Positions 1 to 9,322 are shown, numbered from the stretch's first letter. The stretch: DNA of 64,000 nucleotides from Desulfosporosinus sp. (GCA_020692355.1 JAIMKP010000001.1:62001-126000), one strand, 5' to 3'. Notes: generated by a model from the letters alone, not told the origin. Numbers and translations are program-made.

Positions 1-695
1 AACGGATGATCTACCAGGTTCTCATGCAAAGCTTGTAACTCCGTCAAGATAGGTGCCATCTTATAGATCGCGTTTTCGCCGCGTTCAGGCGCTGATCCGT
101 GGCAGCTGATCCCTTTTGTCGTCACTTTGATTTCCATCCGGCCACGGTGACCACGATAGATCTTTCCGTCCGTTGGCTCAGTGATGACCACGAATTCCGG
201 ACGCAATTTATCTTCATTGACAATGTACTGCCAACACACGCCATCACAATCTTCTTCCTGAACCGAACCCACGACGACCAACGTATAAGCATTTTCTAAA
301 CCAAGTTCTTTGATAATTTTACCGGCATAAACCATGGAAGCCATGCCGCCTTCCTGATCACTGCCACCCCGTCCATAGATAACTTCTTTATCTTCATACC
401 CTTGATACGGATCATATTTCCACAACTCACGGTCCCCAATGCCGACCGTATCAATATGGGCGTCCATGGCAATCAAGTGCGGACCATGACCGATATAACC
501 CATAATATTGCCCATTGGATCAATGGTTACCTTGTCGAATCCCACTTTTTCCATTTCCTCTTTAATCCGCAAGACCACCTTTTCTTCATCACAGCTTTCG
601 CTGGGAATCGCAATCATGTCTCGCAGAAACTTGCTCATTTCCGGTTCATATTTCTGGGCCAGCTCCAGGACTTTGGCAAAGTTCGTGTCCAACAA
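1..695 (-). CDS. ygeY: YgeY-type M20 family peptidase/deacylase (3' end outside window)
   Basis: Zinc-dependent M20 metallohydrolase of the YgeY/ArgE/DapE group, which hydrolyses amide bonds of small acyl-amino or ureido compounds. The translated 231 residues show the family's metal-site segments: MDAHIDTVG (His and Asp), [13 protein letters not shown] (bridging Asp, then the DQEGG variant typical of YgeY) and VQEEDCDG (catalytic Glu pair), then the start of the dimerisation domain near [13 protein letters not shown] start it at TTG 695, eight bases after an AAGGGG Shine-Dalgarno. The gene runs off the left edge, so its C-terminal metal ligand is not seen. It is the last visible gene of the purine-type cluster and lies just downstream of its own sigma-54 promoter (738-755). 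In enterobacterial clusters ygeY accompanies ygeW/ygeX and xdh genes. The substrate is unknown. Confidence 0.88.
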   Translation of the reverse strand, partial: MLDTNFAKVLELAQKYEPEMSKFLRDMIAIPSESCDEEKVVLRIKEEMEKVGFDKVTIDPMGNIMGYIGHGPHLIAMDAHIDTVGIGDRELWKYDPYQGYEDKEVIYGRGGSDQEGGMASMVYAGKIIKELGLENAYTLVVVGSVQEEDCDGVCWQYIVNEDKLRPEFVVITEPTDGKIYRGHRGRMEIKVTTKGISCHGSAPERGENAIYKMAPILTELQALHENLVDHP

Positions 696-737
696 TAAAA
701 TCCCCTTTCTTTCGATGTCTTCAGACCATGATTTATA

Positions 738-755
738 ATGCAATTCTTATGCCAA
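738..755 (-). promoter_or_regulatory. sigma-54 (-24/-12) promoter of ygeY
   Basis: On the minus strand the sequence reads TGGCATAAGAATTGCAT, matching the sigma-54 consensus TGGCACG-N4-TTGCW, with exactly ten bases between the invariant GG and GC. It lies about 45 bp before the ygeY TTG start and directly downstream of a sigma-54 activator gene. This is direct sequence evidence; use by that activator is inference. Confidence 0.8.
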
Positions 756-834
756 TGATCATCGGCGAGTTAGAAACCTGGTCTTGAAAGAAAACTCAAT
801 ATTAGCCAATTAGCTACGTACCCTATTCGTCTCA

Positions 835-873
835 CTTTGCGACACGCGTCTATCTTTGCGACTCCTTTGCAAT
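835..873. promoter_or_regulatory. candidate activator-binding repeats upstream of ygeY
   Basis: The motif CTTTGCGAC occurs at 835-843 and 854-862 (19 bp apart), and a weaker CTTTGCAAT at 865-873. They lie about 80-120 bp upstream of the -24/-12 element, the usual place for enhancer-type sites of a sigma-54 activator. A similar TTTTGAGAC motif sits about 95 bp upstream of the xdh sigma-54 promoter. Binding is inferred from position and repetition only. Confidence 0.45.
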
Positions 874-920
874 GCAAGTTCCTCCATGTCGCTTTAAGCC
901 CATTTGGTCGTTGTTGGCAT

Positions 921-2699
921 TTAAGAGAATGTCCGATTTTCGGCAATATTATATTCTTTGATTTTACGATACAGAGTAGCCCGGCTGATCCCAAGCAACT
1001 TTGCCGCATCTTCCTTGTGTCCATCGCTGTCAGTTAAACTTAAGGCTTTCATGATCGCTTCCCGTTCCCTGTCTTTTAGATTCAGAGACGCTTCACCCGA
1101 CTGAGGCTTCGCCTCCGTTAAGATCCTTTTAGGCAGGACTTCCGGCGTGATGAAGCGCCCTGGAGCCATGGTCACACTGTATTCGATGACATTGCTCAGT
1201 TCGCGAACATTTCCGGGCCAAGCATACTTGGACAGAATAGCGATCGCTTCAGGCGTAATCTCGGTGACATCCCTCCCAGTGAGGGGTGCATAATGCTCCA
1301 GATAAAAGCGAACCAAAATAGGGACATCCTTCCCGCGCTCGCGCAAGGGCGGAATCGTCAGCGGAATGACATTCAACCGATAATACAAATCCTCCCGAAA
1401 CTCCCCGGTTCTCACCATCTGGTCTAAGTCGCGATGGGTCGCGGCAATCACACGCACATCCACCGGGATGGAGCGGGTGCTGCCAATGCGTTCCACCCTC
1501 CTTTCCTGCAGAACTCTCAGTAGTTTTACCTGTAGGTGGAGCGGCATATCCCCTATTTCATCCAAAAAAATTGTACCGTTATGAGCCAATTCAAACTTCC
1601 CCAATTTACCGCCCCTGCGAGCACCTGTGAACGAACCTTCCTCATATCCAAATAATTCACTTTCCAGCAAATTCTCCGGAATGGCTCCGCAGTTTATGGC
1701 GATAAAAGCGTGGCCTTGACGATTGCTGCTTTGGTGAATGGCACGAGCCAACAGCTCTTTGCCTGTCCCGCTCTCGCCCTGAATCAATAGGGTTGCATTG
1801 CTGGGAGCCACCCGCAGGGCCATCTCCTTAAGTTCCTGCATCTTAGCACAGTTACCAATGATCTGCGAAAAATGCGTCTCGGTCTCATTCACCGTCGCCT
1901 CTTTAACTAACTTCTTGACCTGCTGAATGTCCTTTAGCGTCACCACAGCTCCTTCGATCAAACCATTATTTTTGATCGGAATCACATCACAAAAAAGCTG
2001 TGTTGCCACGCGTTTCCCTTTGATCTGGCCTGAAAAGGGCTCGCCCAGTTCTACAGACTTCCAAAGCTTTTTATCATCCAAAAGTTGAAAAAGTAAGGGT
2101 TCCCGTTCGCTATCGATGTCCAACAACCGTCCCGCCAAGGTATTGTAATGTGTAACTGCTTTGTGTTCATTGACCAACAAAATGCCATCATGCAAGAGGT
2201 TGAGGACGGTCAGCAGTTGACTGGTCAAAACTTCCCTCTCATGGTTTTGATGAGTCTCAATCACCTTGGCCGCGAGAAGATCCGCCATGATTTCGAGAAA
2301 TTGGAGCATGGACGTTTTGTTATCCATCAGGCGTTTAGCCTGTTCTTCGTCAAAGCTAACCAAACCGATGATGCCAATGATCTGCTGCTCAGCACGGATC
2401 GGCAGCGCAACTTCTGAATATTCAAGACAATGTCCCCTGCCTGTACACGGCTGGCACAGGGCGTTAAAACCGGGATTATCGATGATCACAGGGACGCCCG
2501 TCCGGAGTACATGTTGGTACACAAATCCATCATCCATCGCATAACCGCATAGATCGCGATATTTCCCGGTCCCTGCCACACGGATCAGATCAGCATCGGC
2601 AATCTCCACCTCGATTTTCAACGCAGCCGCAATGGCGTCGGCTGTCTGTTGCACGGTACTTTCAACGTCAAGCAGGTGATACACGCCACATACCCCCAA
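921..2699 (-). CDS. sigma-54-dependent transcriptional activator of the purine cluster
   Basis: A 592-residue enhancer-binding protein with three parts. The N-terminal ligand-sensing region (about 1-160) contains a Cys motif [10 protein letters not shown] near residues 81-90, a pattern common in clostridial sigma-54 activators. A PAS-like segment (about 165-275) follows. The AAA+ domain (about 285-520) has Walker A GESGTGKE near 311 and the sigma-54 contact loop as GSFTGA near 355. A Fis-type helix-turn-helix ends the protein ([20 protein letters not shown]). It is flanked by the cluster it probably controls: sigma-54 promoters lie before ygeY, ridA and the Mo-hydroxylase operon. The inducing ligand is unknown; a purine catabolite is a reasonable guess, and the Cys motif could bind metal or an Fe-S cluster. 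Family assignment is certain, regulon by inference. Confidence 0.93.
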   Translation of the reverse strand: MGVCGVYHLLDVESTVQQTADAIAAALKIEVEIADADLIRVAGTGKYRDLCGYAMDDGFVYQHVLRTGVPVIIDNPGFNALCQPCTGRGHCLEYSEVALPIRAEQQIIGIIGLVSFDEEQAKRLMDNKTSMLQFLEIMADLLAAKVIETHQNHEREVLTSQLLTVLNLLHDGILLVNEHKAVTHYNTLAGRLLDIDSEREPLLFQLLDDKKLWKSVELGEPFSGQIKGKRVATQLFCDVIPIKNNGLIEGAVVTLKDIQQVKKLVKEATVNETETHFSQIIGNCAKMQELKEMALRVAPSNATLLIQGESGTGKELLARAIHQSSNRQGHAFIAINCGAIPENLLESELFGYEEGSFTGARRGGKLGKFELAHNGTIFLDEIGDMPLHLQVKLLRVLQERRVERIGSTRSIPVDVRVIAATHRDLDQMVRTGEFREDLYYRLNVIPLTIPPLRERGKDVPILVRFYLEHYAPLTGRDVTEITPEAIAILSKYAWPGNVRELSNVIEYSVTMAPGRFITPEVLPKRILTEAKPQSGEASLNLKDREREAIMKALSLTDSDGHKEDAAKLLGISRATLYRKIKEYNIAENRTFS

Positions 2700-2768
2700 A
2701 ATCGAGAATCTAAAACCCTATAAGAGTTCGGGCTCGGCTGCCTAATTTCCTACTCAGAAAAAGGAAAC

Positions 2769-2813
2769 AAGGAAGCAAAGACATCCTCATTTTGGGAAAT
2801 TCATTGCTTCCTT
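2769..2813. terminator. stem-loop between diaminopropionate ammonia-lyase and the activator gene
   Basis: Ten-base arms AAGGAAGCAA (2769-2778) and TTGCTTCCTT (2804-2813) are perfectly complementary around a 25-base loop in the short gap after the lyase gene. No clear U-tract follows, so it may be an RNA-processing or attenuating hairpin instead of a strong terminator. Confidence 0.35.
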
Positions 2814-2832
2814 GCCAGGGGCTCCTTGTTCT

Positions 2833-4056
2833 TTAACGTGCGAATGAGGGAAACTCACCATCCCAAACAATGCTGCGGTATTTTTCCGGATCGGTATCCC
2901 CTTCTGTGCTGAACAAGAGCACCTGAGATGTCTCATCCAATTGCAAAGCCTGTTTCGCTTCCTGAAGGTTCTGATCGTGAAGGAGATGCCAGAGGAAGCC
3001 GGCGGTCACGGCACCTGATTCCCCCGATATTACCCGCGGATCGTCTCCTAATGGATTACCTAGGAGGCGCATACCTTTGGCTGTAACCCAATCCGGACAG
3101 GAGGCAAACATCTCACTATAGTCTTTCAAGATGTTCCATCCCAAGATATTGGGCTCCCCGCAGGCGAGCCCCGCCATGATGGTATTCATATCGCCACTCA
3201 CAACCCGGGGACTGCCATCGCCTGCCAAAGCCGATTGAAAATGACAGTCTGCCTTGTTCGCTTCCACGATCACCGTCTTGGGGCGGTCTTTGCCAAGTAC
3301 CGAAGCATAATAGCCCTGGACGGTCCCCGCGAGCGCTCCGACCCCAGCCTGAACCAAAACGTGAGTAGGCTTTTCCACTCCCTGGGCCTTCAGTTCATCC
3401 AAAGTCTCTGCAGCCATTGTACCATAGCCTTGCATGATCCAGCCAGGGATTTCCTCATACCCTTCCCAAGCCGTATCCTGCACGATAACCCAGCCGTGCT
3501 TCTCAGCCTCGGCTGCTGTCATGCGTACGGCATCATCATAGTTCAAATCGGTGATCGAAGCCTCTGCGCCTTCCGCCCGAATGTTCTCCAATCGTCTGGG
3601 CGACGATCCCTTTGGCATGTAGATCACGGCCTTCTGTTGTAATTGCCGTGCTGTCCACGCTACCGCCCTGCCATGATTACCGTCCGTAGTGCTGGCAAAC
3701 GTAATCTCACCTAATGCTTTCTTGACTTTAGCGGAGGTAAGGACACTATAGGGAAGCTCACGGATGTCCTGACCTAGTTGCTGAGCCAAGTAATGAGCCA
3801 TGGAATAAGAAGCTCCCAAAGCCTTGAATGCATTCAGTCCGAAACGATAAGATTCATCCTTGACATAAATCCCACCCACACCCAAAGCCTTCGCTAAGTT
3901 AGGCAGGCTCCGCAGAGGTGTCGGACGGTAATCAGGAATCGTCCTGTGGAAATCTCTTGCTTTATTAACCTCCTCTAGGCTTAGAAGCTTTATTGAAGCC
4001 CCTTTACCAAACTCTTTCAGCATCGAATTTTTGACCCATTCTATTCTTTCGCTCAT
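2833..4056 (-). CDS. ygeX: diaminopropionate ammonia-lyase (YgeX-like)
   Basis: PLP-dependent fold-type II lyase that converts 2,3-diaminopropionate to pyruvate and two ammonia. The 407-residue protein has the PLP-lysine segment RFGLNAFKALGASYSM near residues 70-85, the TTDGNHGRAVAW loop that binds the substrate carboxylate, and a Gly-rich phosphate loop (QAGVGALAGTV). I start it at ATG 4056 (MSERIEW). A longer frame begins at 4167, but its first 37 codons come from a palindromic repeat that lies in the 5' leader, so that extension is unlikely to be part of the enzyme. RidA, which clears the enamine/imine intermediates such lyases release, is the next gene upstream. E. coli ygeX sits in an equivalent purine-associated cluster with ygeW and ygeY. 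Confidence 0.92.
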   Translation of the reverse strand: MSERIEWVKNSMLKEFGKGASIKLLSLEEVNKARDFHRTIPDYRPTPLRSLPNLAKALGVGGIYVKDESYRFGLNAFKALGASYSMAHYLAQQLGQDIRELPYSVLTSAKVKKALGEITFASTTDGNHGRAVAWTARQLQQKAVIYMPKGSSPRRLENIRAEGAEASITDLNYDDAVRMTAAEAEKHGWVIVQDTAWEGYEEIPGWIMQGYGTMAAETLDELKAQGVEKPTHVLVQAGVGALAGTVQGYYASVLGKDRPKTVIVEANKADCHFQSALAGDGSPRVVSGDMNTIMAGLACGEPNILGWNILKDYSEMFASCPDWVTAKGMRLLGNPLGDDPRVISGESGAVTAGFLWHLLHDQNLQEAKQALQLDETSQVLLFSTEGDTDPEKYRSIVWDGEFPSFAR

Positions 4057-4074
4057 GCCTATCCCTTTCCACGC

Positions 4075-4196
4075 TTTATCCAATCGTAAGACTCCCACTT
4101 CTACAAGTGGGAGTGGGTCCCCCGTACTCTGCTTCGGTGGGGGTAGACTCCCCCACCGAAGTCTCAATGTTCAGCTTGAGCTGAACGAGTTCACTA
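4075..4196. repeat. long palindromic repeat, copy 1 (three hairpins)
   Basis: About 122 bp between ridA and the lyase gene. It has three successive perfect hairpins: arms ACTCCCACTT/AAGTGGGAGT, arms CTTCGGTGGGGG/CCCCCACCGAAG, and arms GTTCAGCT/AGCTGAAC. It starts in TTTATCCAATCG and ends in GAACGAGTTCACT. Nearly identical to the copy at 16145-16266. It is an open frame on the minus strand and extends the lyase frame upstream of its true start. Confidence 0.95.
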
Positions 4197-4205
4197 TTGG
4201 AAGCT

Positions 4206-4580
4206 TCAAACTGCGCCAATCGCCTCGATTTCGATCTCCGCATCTAAGGGTAGCTTCGCCACTTGAACCGTACTTCGGGCTGGATGCCGGCTCGTAAAAT
4301 ACTGGGCATAGATCGCATTCACGGTCTGGAAATGTTCTAAGTTTTTCAGAAAGATTGTCGTCTTGACAACTTTGCTGAGATCCGATCCAGCCTCCGTGAG
4401 GATGGCCGCCAAGTTCTCTAAGCTCTGTTTCGCTTGGTTTTCGATCCCATCCACCAACTTTCCTGTCTTAGGATCCATGGGCAGTTGGCCGGAAACAAAA
4501 ACCAAACCATTCAATTTGGTGGCCTGCGAGTACGGACCGATAGCTTTCGGTGCAGATTCTGTACTGATGATTTCTTTCAA
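4206..4580 (-). CDS. ridA: RidA family enamine/imine deaminase
   Basis: Small trimeric protein (124 residues) that hydrolyses reactive enamine/imine intermediates released by PLP enzymes. It shows the family signatures PKAIGPYSQATK near the N-terminus, VFVSGQLPMDPKTG, and the C-terminal RSTVQVAKLPLDAEIEIEA carrying the conserved Arg that binds the substrate carboxylate. I choose TTG 4580 (LKEIISTES), which has an AGGAGGAG site at correct spacing; an ATG 51 bases upstream adds residues that fit no RidA. A sigma-54 promoter lies 50 bp upstream, so RidA begins the transcript that continues into the diaminopropionate ammonia-lyase, whose 2-aminoacrylate product is a known RidA substrate. The pairing is therefore functionally coherent. 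Confidence 0.93.
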   Translation of the reverse strand: MKEIISTESAPKAIGPYSQATKLNGLVFVSGQLPMDPKTGKLVDGIENQAKQSLENLAAILTEAGSDLSKVVKTTIFLKNLEHFQTVNAIYAQYFTSRHPARSTVQVAKLPLDAEIEIEAIGAV

Positions 4581-4629
4581 GAAAATCTCCTCCTGTAACA
4601 AGTTTTTCTGCGGTGACCGTAAATTCAAC

Positions 4630-4646
4630 ATGCAAATACCGCGCCA
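4630..4646 (-). promoter_or_regulatory. sigma-54 (-24/-12) promoter of ridA-ygeX
   Basis: Minus strand TGGCGCGGTATTTGCAT: TGGCGCG, four bases, TTGCAT, with ten bases between GG and GC. One mismatch to the consensus. It lies about 50 bp before the ridA start and is the second of three such promoters in the cluster. Confidence 0.82.
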
Positions 4647-4714
4647 GCAAACCTAACTGAACGATCGGTTCCCCTATCTTTGCTGATTGGTTCTAGTCAT
4701 GAGCAAGTGTGCGG

Positions 4715-4735
4715 GTCGTCATTTTGTCGTCATTT
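4715..4735. promoter_or_regulatory. direct repeat upstream of the ridA sigma-54 promoter
   Basis: GTCGTCATTT occurs twice, at 4715-4724 and 4726-4735, offset by 11 bp or about one helical turn. It sits 70-105 bp upstream of the -24/-12 element, a plausible enhancer site. The sequence is only distantly similar to the CTTTGCGAC motif before ygeY, so common recognition is uncertain. Confidence 0.4.
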
Positions 4736-4753
4736 CATCAAACAACTTCTCTC

Positions 4754-6109
4754 TTAGCGAAGCCGGAGAATTTCCCGGTCATAATCCTGAATCTTGCCAA
4801 ACTCCCGTTGCCAGAACTCAGGTGTCCTCATGTCGTCCAGATAGGCTTGGCTATAGCCAAATGGCAGCCAATCCTTTTCCTTCTGCCGATAAAGCTGTTG
4901 TTTAGCCTGAACATCGCGAAAATCATACACATGATCTGTGTTTTTGCTCAGGAAAATGTCCTTGGCCCAACGCCTCAGGACAAAGGCTTCCGTCTCCAAA
5001 TAGCGCCGTTCGAGATCTTCCAGAACGGACGGATAGCGATCGAACCCGTCGGTGGCAATCGTCACCACATTGTCTTCCGGTCCCAGCCGCAGGTAATGTG
5101 CCATTTTGATGGCCCCTAAGATATTGCAAATGCCCGAAACGCCAAACAAGTCGCGCAGAGCTAAGGCCTGTTCCTCGGAAACCCCCATCTCCTGTAAAAT
5201 CGCCGCTCCATCTTGTGTCACTTTGAGACCACGTACGGCATCATCATCCGGAATCAGGGCGACAAAATCCGTGGTATTGACGTTATGAATCAGGGTACAC
5301 ATCTTGTCCCCAATGCCTTCAATACGGTGCTGCCCACGTCCGCCGTCCGCCAGGGTGGAGCACTCGTAGGGTTCTAACGCCACAATTTTGGCTTCCGGAA
5401 AGACCTGTTTGATCTGATCCCCTGCTGCAATCGTTCCCGCTGAGCCCGGAGCCGATGTGAAACAGGCAATCCGGCCGTTGCCGATTCCCTGGACCGCTTC
5501 AACCGCAGAATTTCCTGTAACATAACGATGGAAACGGTAGTTGGGCATCAGTTCAAATTGAGCCAGCGGACGATTTTTCGGATCTTTTTTCAGTTCATAG
5601 GTCCGCTGCAGGGTCAGAATGACATCAGATTCGGTTCCCGGTGTTAAATCCAGCTTTGCCCCGTATTGGCGGATGCGATCATAACGTTCTTTACTCATGT
5701 TGTCAGGCATGATGACCACAGCCTCGTACCCCATAAGATTGCAGATATACGAGACTCCAATGCCGAAATTGCCTGTCGAGGGTCCTAAGATCGTGTGCTC
5801 TCCCGGCAGAATATCGCCATCCACGCACCCTTCGATGAGTGTGGCATACGCCGGTCCTACCTTGTGTGAACCCGAAGGAAAATATTTGCCGAGCATGACG
5901 ACAATGTTAGCCTCAGTGCCGGTCAACTCCTTGGGCAGCACGACCTTACGTACTTGCCCACTCTCATCCTTCCAAGTGATGTTGAACAGGTTGATGGGGT
6001 CAAGTTCATTGCTCTCTTTCGCCTGCAAGGCCTTCTCACGAATGTCCTGCGGCATCTTCTCCGGATGAAGCATTTCTTCATACGTTGGTCCAAAAGGAAT
6101 CTTGGCCAT
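4754..6109 (-). CDS. PLP-dependent lyase of the cysteine synthase/threonine synthase fold
   Basis: A 451-residue fold-type II PLP enzyme. It has the Schiff-base lysine in GSHKVGPAYATL near residue 87, an STGNFGIGVSY substrate loop, a phosphate loop TSAPGSAGTIAAG, and a C-terminal GSSG-like segment. Fold-type II members catalyse beta-replacement or beta-elimination; the exact substrate cannot be read from sequence. The start ATG 6109 follows AGGAGG by seven bases; a longer frame to 6160 lacks this site. It lies between ssnA and ridA in the purine cluster, so I would look for a ureido- or amino-acid-type substrate produced from purine-ring breakdown. It is distinct from the neighbouring diaminopropionate ammonia-lyase, so the cluster holds two PLP lyases beside one RidA. 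Confidence 0.8.
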   Translation of the reverse strand: MAKIPFGPTYEEMLHPEKMPQDIREKALQAKESNELDPINLFNITWKDESGQVRKVVLPKELTGTEANIVVMLGKYFPSGSHKVGPAYATLIEGCVDGDILPGEHTILGPSTGNFGIGVSYICNLMGYEAVVIMPDNMSKERYDRIRQYGAKLDLTPGTESDVILTLQRTYELKKDPKNRPLAQFELMPNYRFHRYVTGNSAVEAVQGIGNGRIACFTSAPGSAGTIAAGDQIKQVFPEAKIVALEPYECSTLADGGRGQHRIEGIGDKMCTLIHNVNTTDFVALIPDDDAVRGLKVTQDGAAILQEMGVSEEQALALRDLFGVSGICNILGAIKMAHYLRLGPEDNVVTIATDGFDRYPSVLEDLERRYLETEAFVLRRWAKDIFLSKNTDHVYDFRDVQAKQQLYRQKEKDWLPFGYSQAYLDDMRTPEFWQREFGKIQDYDREILRLR

Positions 6110-6251
6110 TATCTTGCCCTCCTTTATTTTACAGGATGCATGGGCATCCCACGTCATCACTGATTACCTCTACCCTGAGCGTTTCAAACATTCTTCGCGT
6201 AGCTAATATTTAAATACTGTAAACTATAACGGTCTCCTGGTATCTGCTAAA

Positions 6252-7580
6252 TCAGAGCTTCTGCCATAGCTTAAGAGCCAGTTCCCGAGAACGCGCAGCG
6301 ATCGCTTCTTCATCAAGGTCGATCAGTTGTCGATTGAGCATGCGCACTTTCCCGTTGATGATCGTCGTCTCGACTGAACGTCCGGAAACGCCAAAAAGCA
6401 GATGCCCACTCCAATTTGAGGCATCCAGCGGTGTCGGTGGTAGATAATCCACCACGATCACATCCGCCCAGGCGCCTTCTGCCAGTTCACCGAAGACTCC
6501 ACCAAACAGTCGGCCTGCGATACGAGGATTTGTATCATAAAGCATCTGAGGGACCTCAGCCCAAGCCACACTCGGATCGGCCGCCGCATGCTTTTGTAAA
6601 ACATTGGCTACTTTGGCGCTCTCAAACATGTCAGCCGTATAACCATCGGTACCCAATCCCACCTGGACCCCTCTGCTCAGCATCTTCAGCACCGGCGCGG
6701 TTCCGACCGCATTGCCCATATTCGACTCTGGATTATGCACGACCTGGGTTTGTGTTTCCCGCAAAAGTTCGATTTCAGCATCGTTGACATGCACACAGTG
6801 GGCAGCAAGCGTCTGCGGCCCTAAAATTCCGAATTGATTTAAACGTTCGACCACCCTCAACCCTGAACGCGACAAGCTGTCCTCTAAATCTTCAATACCT
6901 TCCGCGACATGAATATGAAAACCTGCTTTCAGTCCTTGTGCCGCCTCCCGGCACTGCTCCAGCGTCCTGTCTGACAACGTCAGGGCAGCATGAAGCCCAA
7001 ACAATCCAGCGGTCATTGCGTCCGGATGAGCCTGGCAAGCGGCAAGAAAATCTACATTCTCCTGGATCCCGGCCTGAGCAATCGCATCCCCATCGCGGTT
7101 CGACACCTCGTAGCAAAAAACCGACCGTACTCCCGTCTCAGTCGCGGCTTGAGCCAACCTGTTAAGACTCCCTTGCACAGCCATAGGGCTAGCATGATGA
7201 TCGATGATCGTGGTCGTCCCTGTCTTGATACATTCGATCAAGGGGATAAGGCCACTATAATACACATCTTCTAAGGTCAAGAGCTTATCGAGTTTCCACC
7301 AAAGTCCTTCCAGAATATCCCGAAAGCTCTTGGGTGGCTTGCTTTTAGGATCCATGCCTCTGGCAAATGTGCTATAAAGATGCATGTGCGTATTGATCAT
7401 ACCCGGCATGATTAAGTGGCCATGAGCATCAATGAATTGAGCTTGGGGAAAGCGAGCCCGTAGATCCTCCGTCGAGCCCACTTCCTGAATCTTGCGGTCG
7501 TTTACTAAGACAGCACCTTGGGGCAGCACGCGGTTGCTGCTACCTAAGGTCAAGACCATGCCATTGCCGATCAAGAGCAT
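6252..7580 (-). CDS. ssnA: SsnA-type amidohydrolase
   Basis: Metal-dependent amidohydrolase of the TRZ/ATZ-guanine deaminase superfamily (442 residues). The first metal site is GMINTHMHLYSTFARGMD near residues 57-75 (HxH). The later ligands are FHIHVAEG, AAHCVHVND and the Asp in LGTDGYTADM. The pattern and length match SsnA, which occurs next to ygfK and xdh genes in purine-degrading bacteria, where it is expected to deaminate or open a purine-derived ring; its substrate is not established. ATG 7580 follows GGAGGAG by six bases. The N-terminal fragment VLTLGSSNRVLPQGAV is the usual beta-sandwich start of this family. Confidence 0.87.
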   Translation of the reverse strand: MLLIGNGMVLTLGSSNRVLPQGAVLVNDRKIQEVGSTEDLRARFPQAQFIDAHGHLIMPGMINTHMHLYSTFARGMDPKSKPPKSFRDILEGLWWKLDKLLTLEDVYYSGLIPLIECIKTGTTTIIDHHASPMAVQGSLNRLAQAATETGVRSVFCYEVSNRDGDAIAQAGIQENVDFLAACQAHPDAMTAGLFGLHAALTLSDRTLEQCREAAQGLKAGFHIHVAEGIEDLEDSLSRSGLRVVERLNQFGILGPQTLAAHCVHVNDAEIELLRETQTQVVHNPESNMGNAVGTAPVLKMLSRGVQVGLGTDGYTADMFESAKVANVLQKHAAADPSVAWAEVPQMLYDTNPRIAGRLFGGVFGELAEGAWADVIVVDYLPPTPLDASNWSGHLLFGVSGRSVETTIINGKVRMLNRQLIDLDEEAIAARSRELALKLWQKL

Positions 7581-7705
7581 GAGAATCTCCTCCTTATCTG
7601 TATCCTCATTTCAATAAACACTCATATCGTCAACGCTGATGTGTAGGAATTTAACCTTATATTACAGACTACTTCTTCGCGTTATTTTCCCTAACTTCCT
7701 CTTAT

Positions 7706-7756
7706 TTCCACTTATTAGGTGGAATGACGGTGGGGAAAAACTATCCTTCCCCACCG
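7706..7756 (-). terminator. double stem-loop after the permease gene
   Basis: Perfect 10-base arms CGGTGGGGAA (7728-7737) and TTCCCCACCG (7747-7756), followed on the minus strand by a second small hairpin TTCCAC/GTGGAA (7706-7724). It begins eight bases after the permease stop. There is no long U-run, so strength is uncertain. Confidence 0.5.
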
Positions 7757-7763
7757 TAGAAAA

Positions 7764-9110
7764 TCAACCTACATCAATACCGGAATTAGCAGCCAACTCT
7801 TTCTTAACATCGCCGTCAGAGCCACTACCATTGAAAAACGCATTCAAGATAATCGCGGTCAGCGAACCTAACGTAATCCCACTGTGCAAAATGGTTTGAC
7901 TCCAAGCCGGGAACAATTTGAAGAAGTCTGGCGATACCAAGGGAATCAGGCCGATACCCACACTGATCGCTACGACATAGATATTGTGCTGATTTTTTTG
8001 GAAATCCACTTTCGAAAGTGTCTTGATGCCACTGGCCGCCACGATGCTGAACATTGCAATCCCTGCCCCACCCAACACAGAATTAGGTAACGAGGCAATG
8101 ATCGTGGCTAGCTTTGGAAAAAGTCCCATTAGAACAAGAAGCCCACCAGAAGTTGCCACCACGAATCGGCTTCTGACACCTGTCAACCCAACAAGGCCAA
8201 CGTTTTGCGCAAACGCCGTGTAAGGGAACGCATTGAGAATACCACCTAACATCGTGGCTATTCCGTCAGCACGTAAGCCCCGTGACAAATCTTCCTCACC
8301 GATCGGTTTGTCGACGATCTCTCCAATCGCTAAAAAGTCCCCTGTAGACTCTACCATGACCACAAGCATAACCAGAATCATGGAAGCGATCGCACCGATA
8401 TCAAACTTAGGAAGGCCGAAATGGAATGGTAAGTCAATCCCCAACCAGGGAGCCGAGGCAACTCCACCAAAATTCACCAAACCCAACGGGATTGCCACAA
8501 CAAGGCCGACTAGCAACCCGAGTAGTACTGCAATATTGGCAATAAATCCCTTAAAATATTTGGAAATCAACAAAATGGTAAGCAGTACAATCCCAGCTAC
8601 CGCTAAATAAGTCAAGGAGCCATAGCTTTTATTACCCACTCCACCGGCAGCCCAGTTTACACCCACCGGTAGCAATGAAATCCCAATGACCGTAATGACG
8701 CTCCCTGTCACAACGGGTGGGAAAAAGCGCAAGAGTTTACTAAAATAAGGTGCGAGTAAAAAGGCAACTAAACCGGCCACGATTACAGAACCATAAATCG
8801 TAGTCATCCCTTGAGATTTGGCAATCATGATCATGGGCGTTACCGCCGCAAAAGTTACCCCCTGGATGACTGGTATGCGAATTCCCAGTTTCCAGAATCC
8901 CAAGGTTTGGATCAGGGTCGCAATACCGCAGGTGAATAGGTCCGCATTGATCAAAAAAGCGGTCTCCGCTTTGCTTAGTCCAGCCACCCCTGCGATGATC
9001 AATGGCACCGCCACGGCCCCGGCATACATGGCCAGAACATGCTGTAATCCATACAAAAGCAGTTGTCCAATAGGTAACATCTCGTCCACCGGGTGTTTAC
9101 TGTTAGCCAT
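7764..9110 (-). CDS. NCS2 family xanthine/uracil-type nucleobase permease
   Basis: Integral membrane nucleobase:cation symporter of the NCS2 (PbuX/XanQ/UraA) family, 448 residues with about 12-14 hydrophobic helices. Recognisable segments are the N-terminal YGLQHVLAMYAGAVAVPLI, the QGVTFAAVTPM helix with the conserved Gln, the substrate-binding VMVESTGDFLAIGEIV with the conserved Glu near helix 8, and NAFPYTAFAQNVGLVGLTGV. XanQ and PbuX share these. Context (Mo hydroxylase, YgfK, SsnA) argues for xanthine or urate as substrate. ATG 9110 has AAGGAGGGAA upstream. Confidence 0.92.
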   Translation of the reverse strand: MANSKHPVDEMLPIGQLLLYGLQHVLAMYAGAVAVPLIIAGVAGLSKAETAFLINADLFTCGIATLIQTLGFWKLGIRIPVIQGVTFAAVTPMIMIAKSQGMTTIYGSVIVAGLVAFLLAPYFSKLLRFFPPVVTGSVITVIGISLLPVGVNWAAGGVGNKSYGSLTYLAVAGIVLLTILLISKYFKGFIANIAVLLGLLVGLVVAIPLGLVNFGGVASAPWLGIDLPFHFGLPKFDIGAIASMILVMLVVMVESTGDFLAIGEIVDKPIGEEDLSRGLRADGIATMLGGILNAFPYTAFAQNVGLVGLTGVRSRFVVATSGGLLVLMGLFPKLATIIASLPNSVLGGAGIAMFSIVAASGIKTLSKVDFQKNQHNIYVVAISVGIGLIPLVSPDFFKLFPAWSQTILHSGITLGSLTAIILNAFFNGSGSDGDVKKELAANSGIDVG

Positions 9111-9285
9111 TCATTTCCCTCCTTACGTTTAGCGGATCTATTTAGTTCGTTTGTCACCTCCTGGTTTTATGATACCTTTGGACAGCCCGCCCCTCTTAGT
9201 CCAAGGTCTCGTGCCTTGTTCAACGAACGATCAAGAGAAATGAGTATTCAATCCCTCACGAACGTTCGAAGGCCAACATAATCCC

Positions 9286-9320
9286 AGTTCCGAAATGCCC
9301 ACTTCTATAAATGGGCGTTT
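9286..9320. repeat. decayed short palindromic repeat after ygfK
   Basis: The region CAGTTCCGAAATGCCCACTT...AAATGGGCGTTT resembles the short repeat found inside yifB and torD (arms ACGCCCACTT/AAGTGGGCGT), with a C:A mismatch and a wobble pair in the stem. It ends three bases before the ygfK stop codon and may serve as its 3' hairpin. Confidence 0.65.
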
Positions 9321-9322
9321 AA

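Noticed and set aside
4057-4167. N-terminal extension of the diaminopropionate ammonia-lyase
   Set aside because: The additional 37 codons are the palindromic repeat in the leader; the ATG at 4056 has a ribosome site and matches the family start.
9207-9240. Possible sigma-54 promoter before the permease gene (GGCACGAGACCTTGG)
   Set aside because: The -24 half is good but the -12 GC is missing at the required ten-base spacing.
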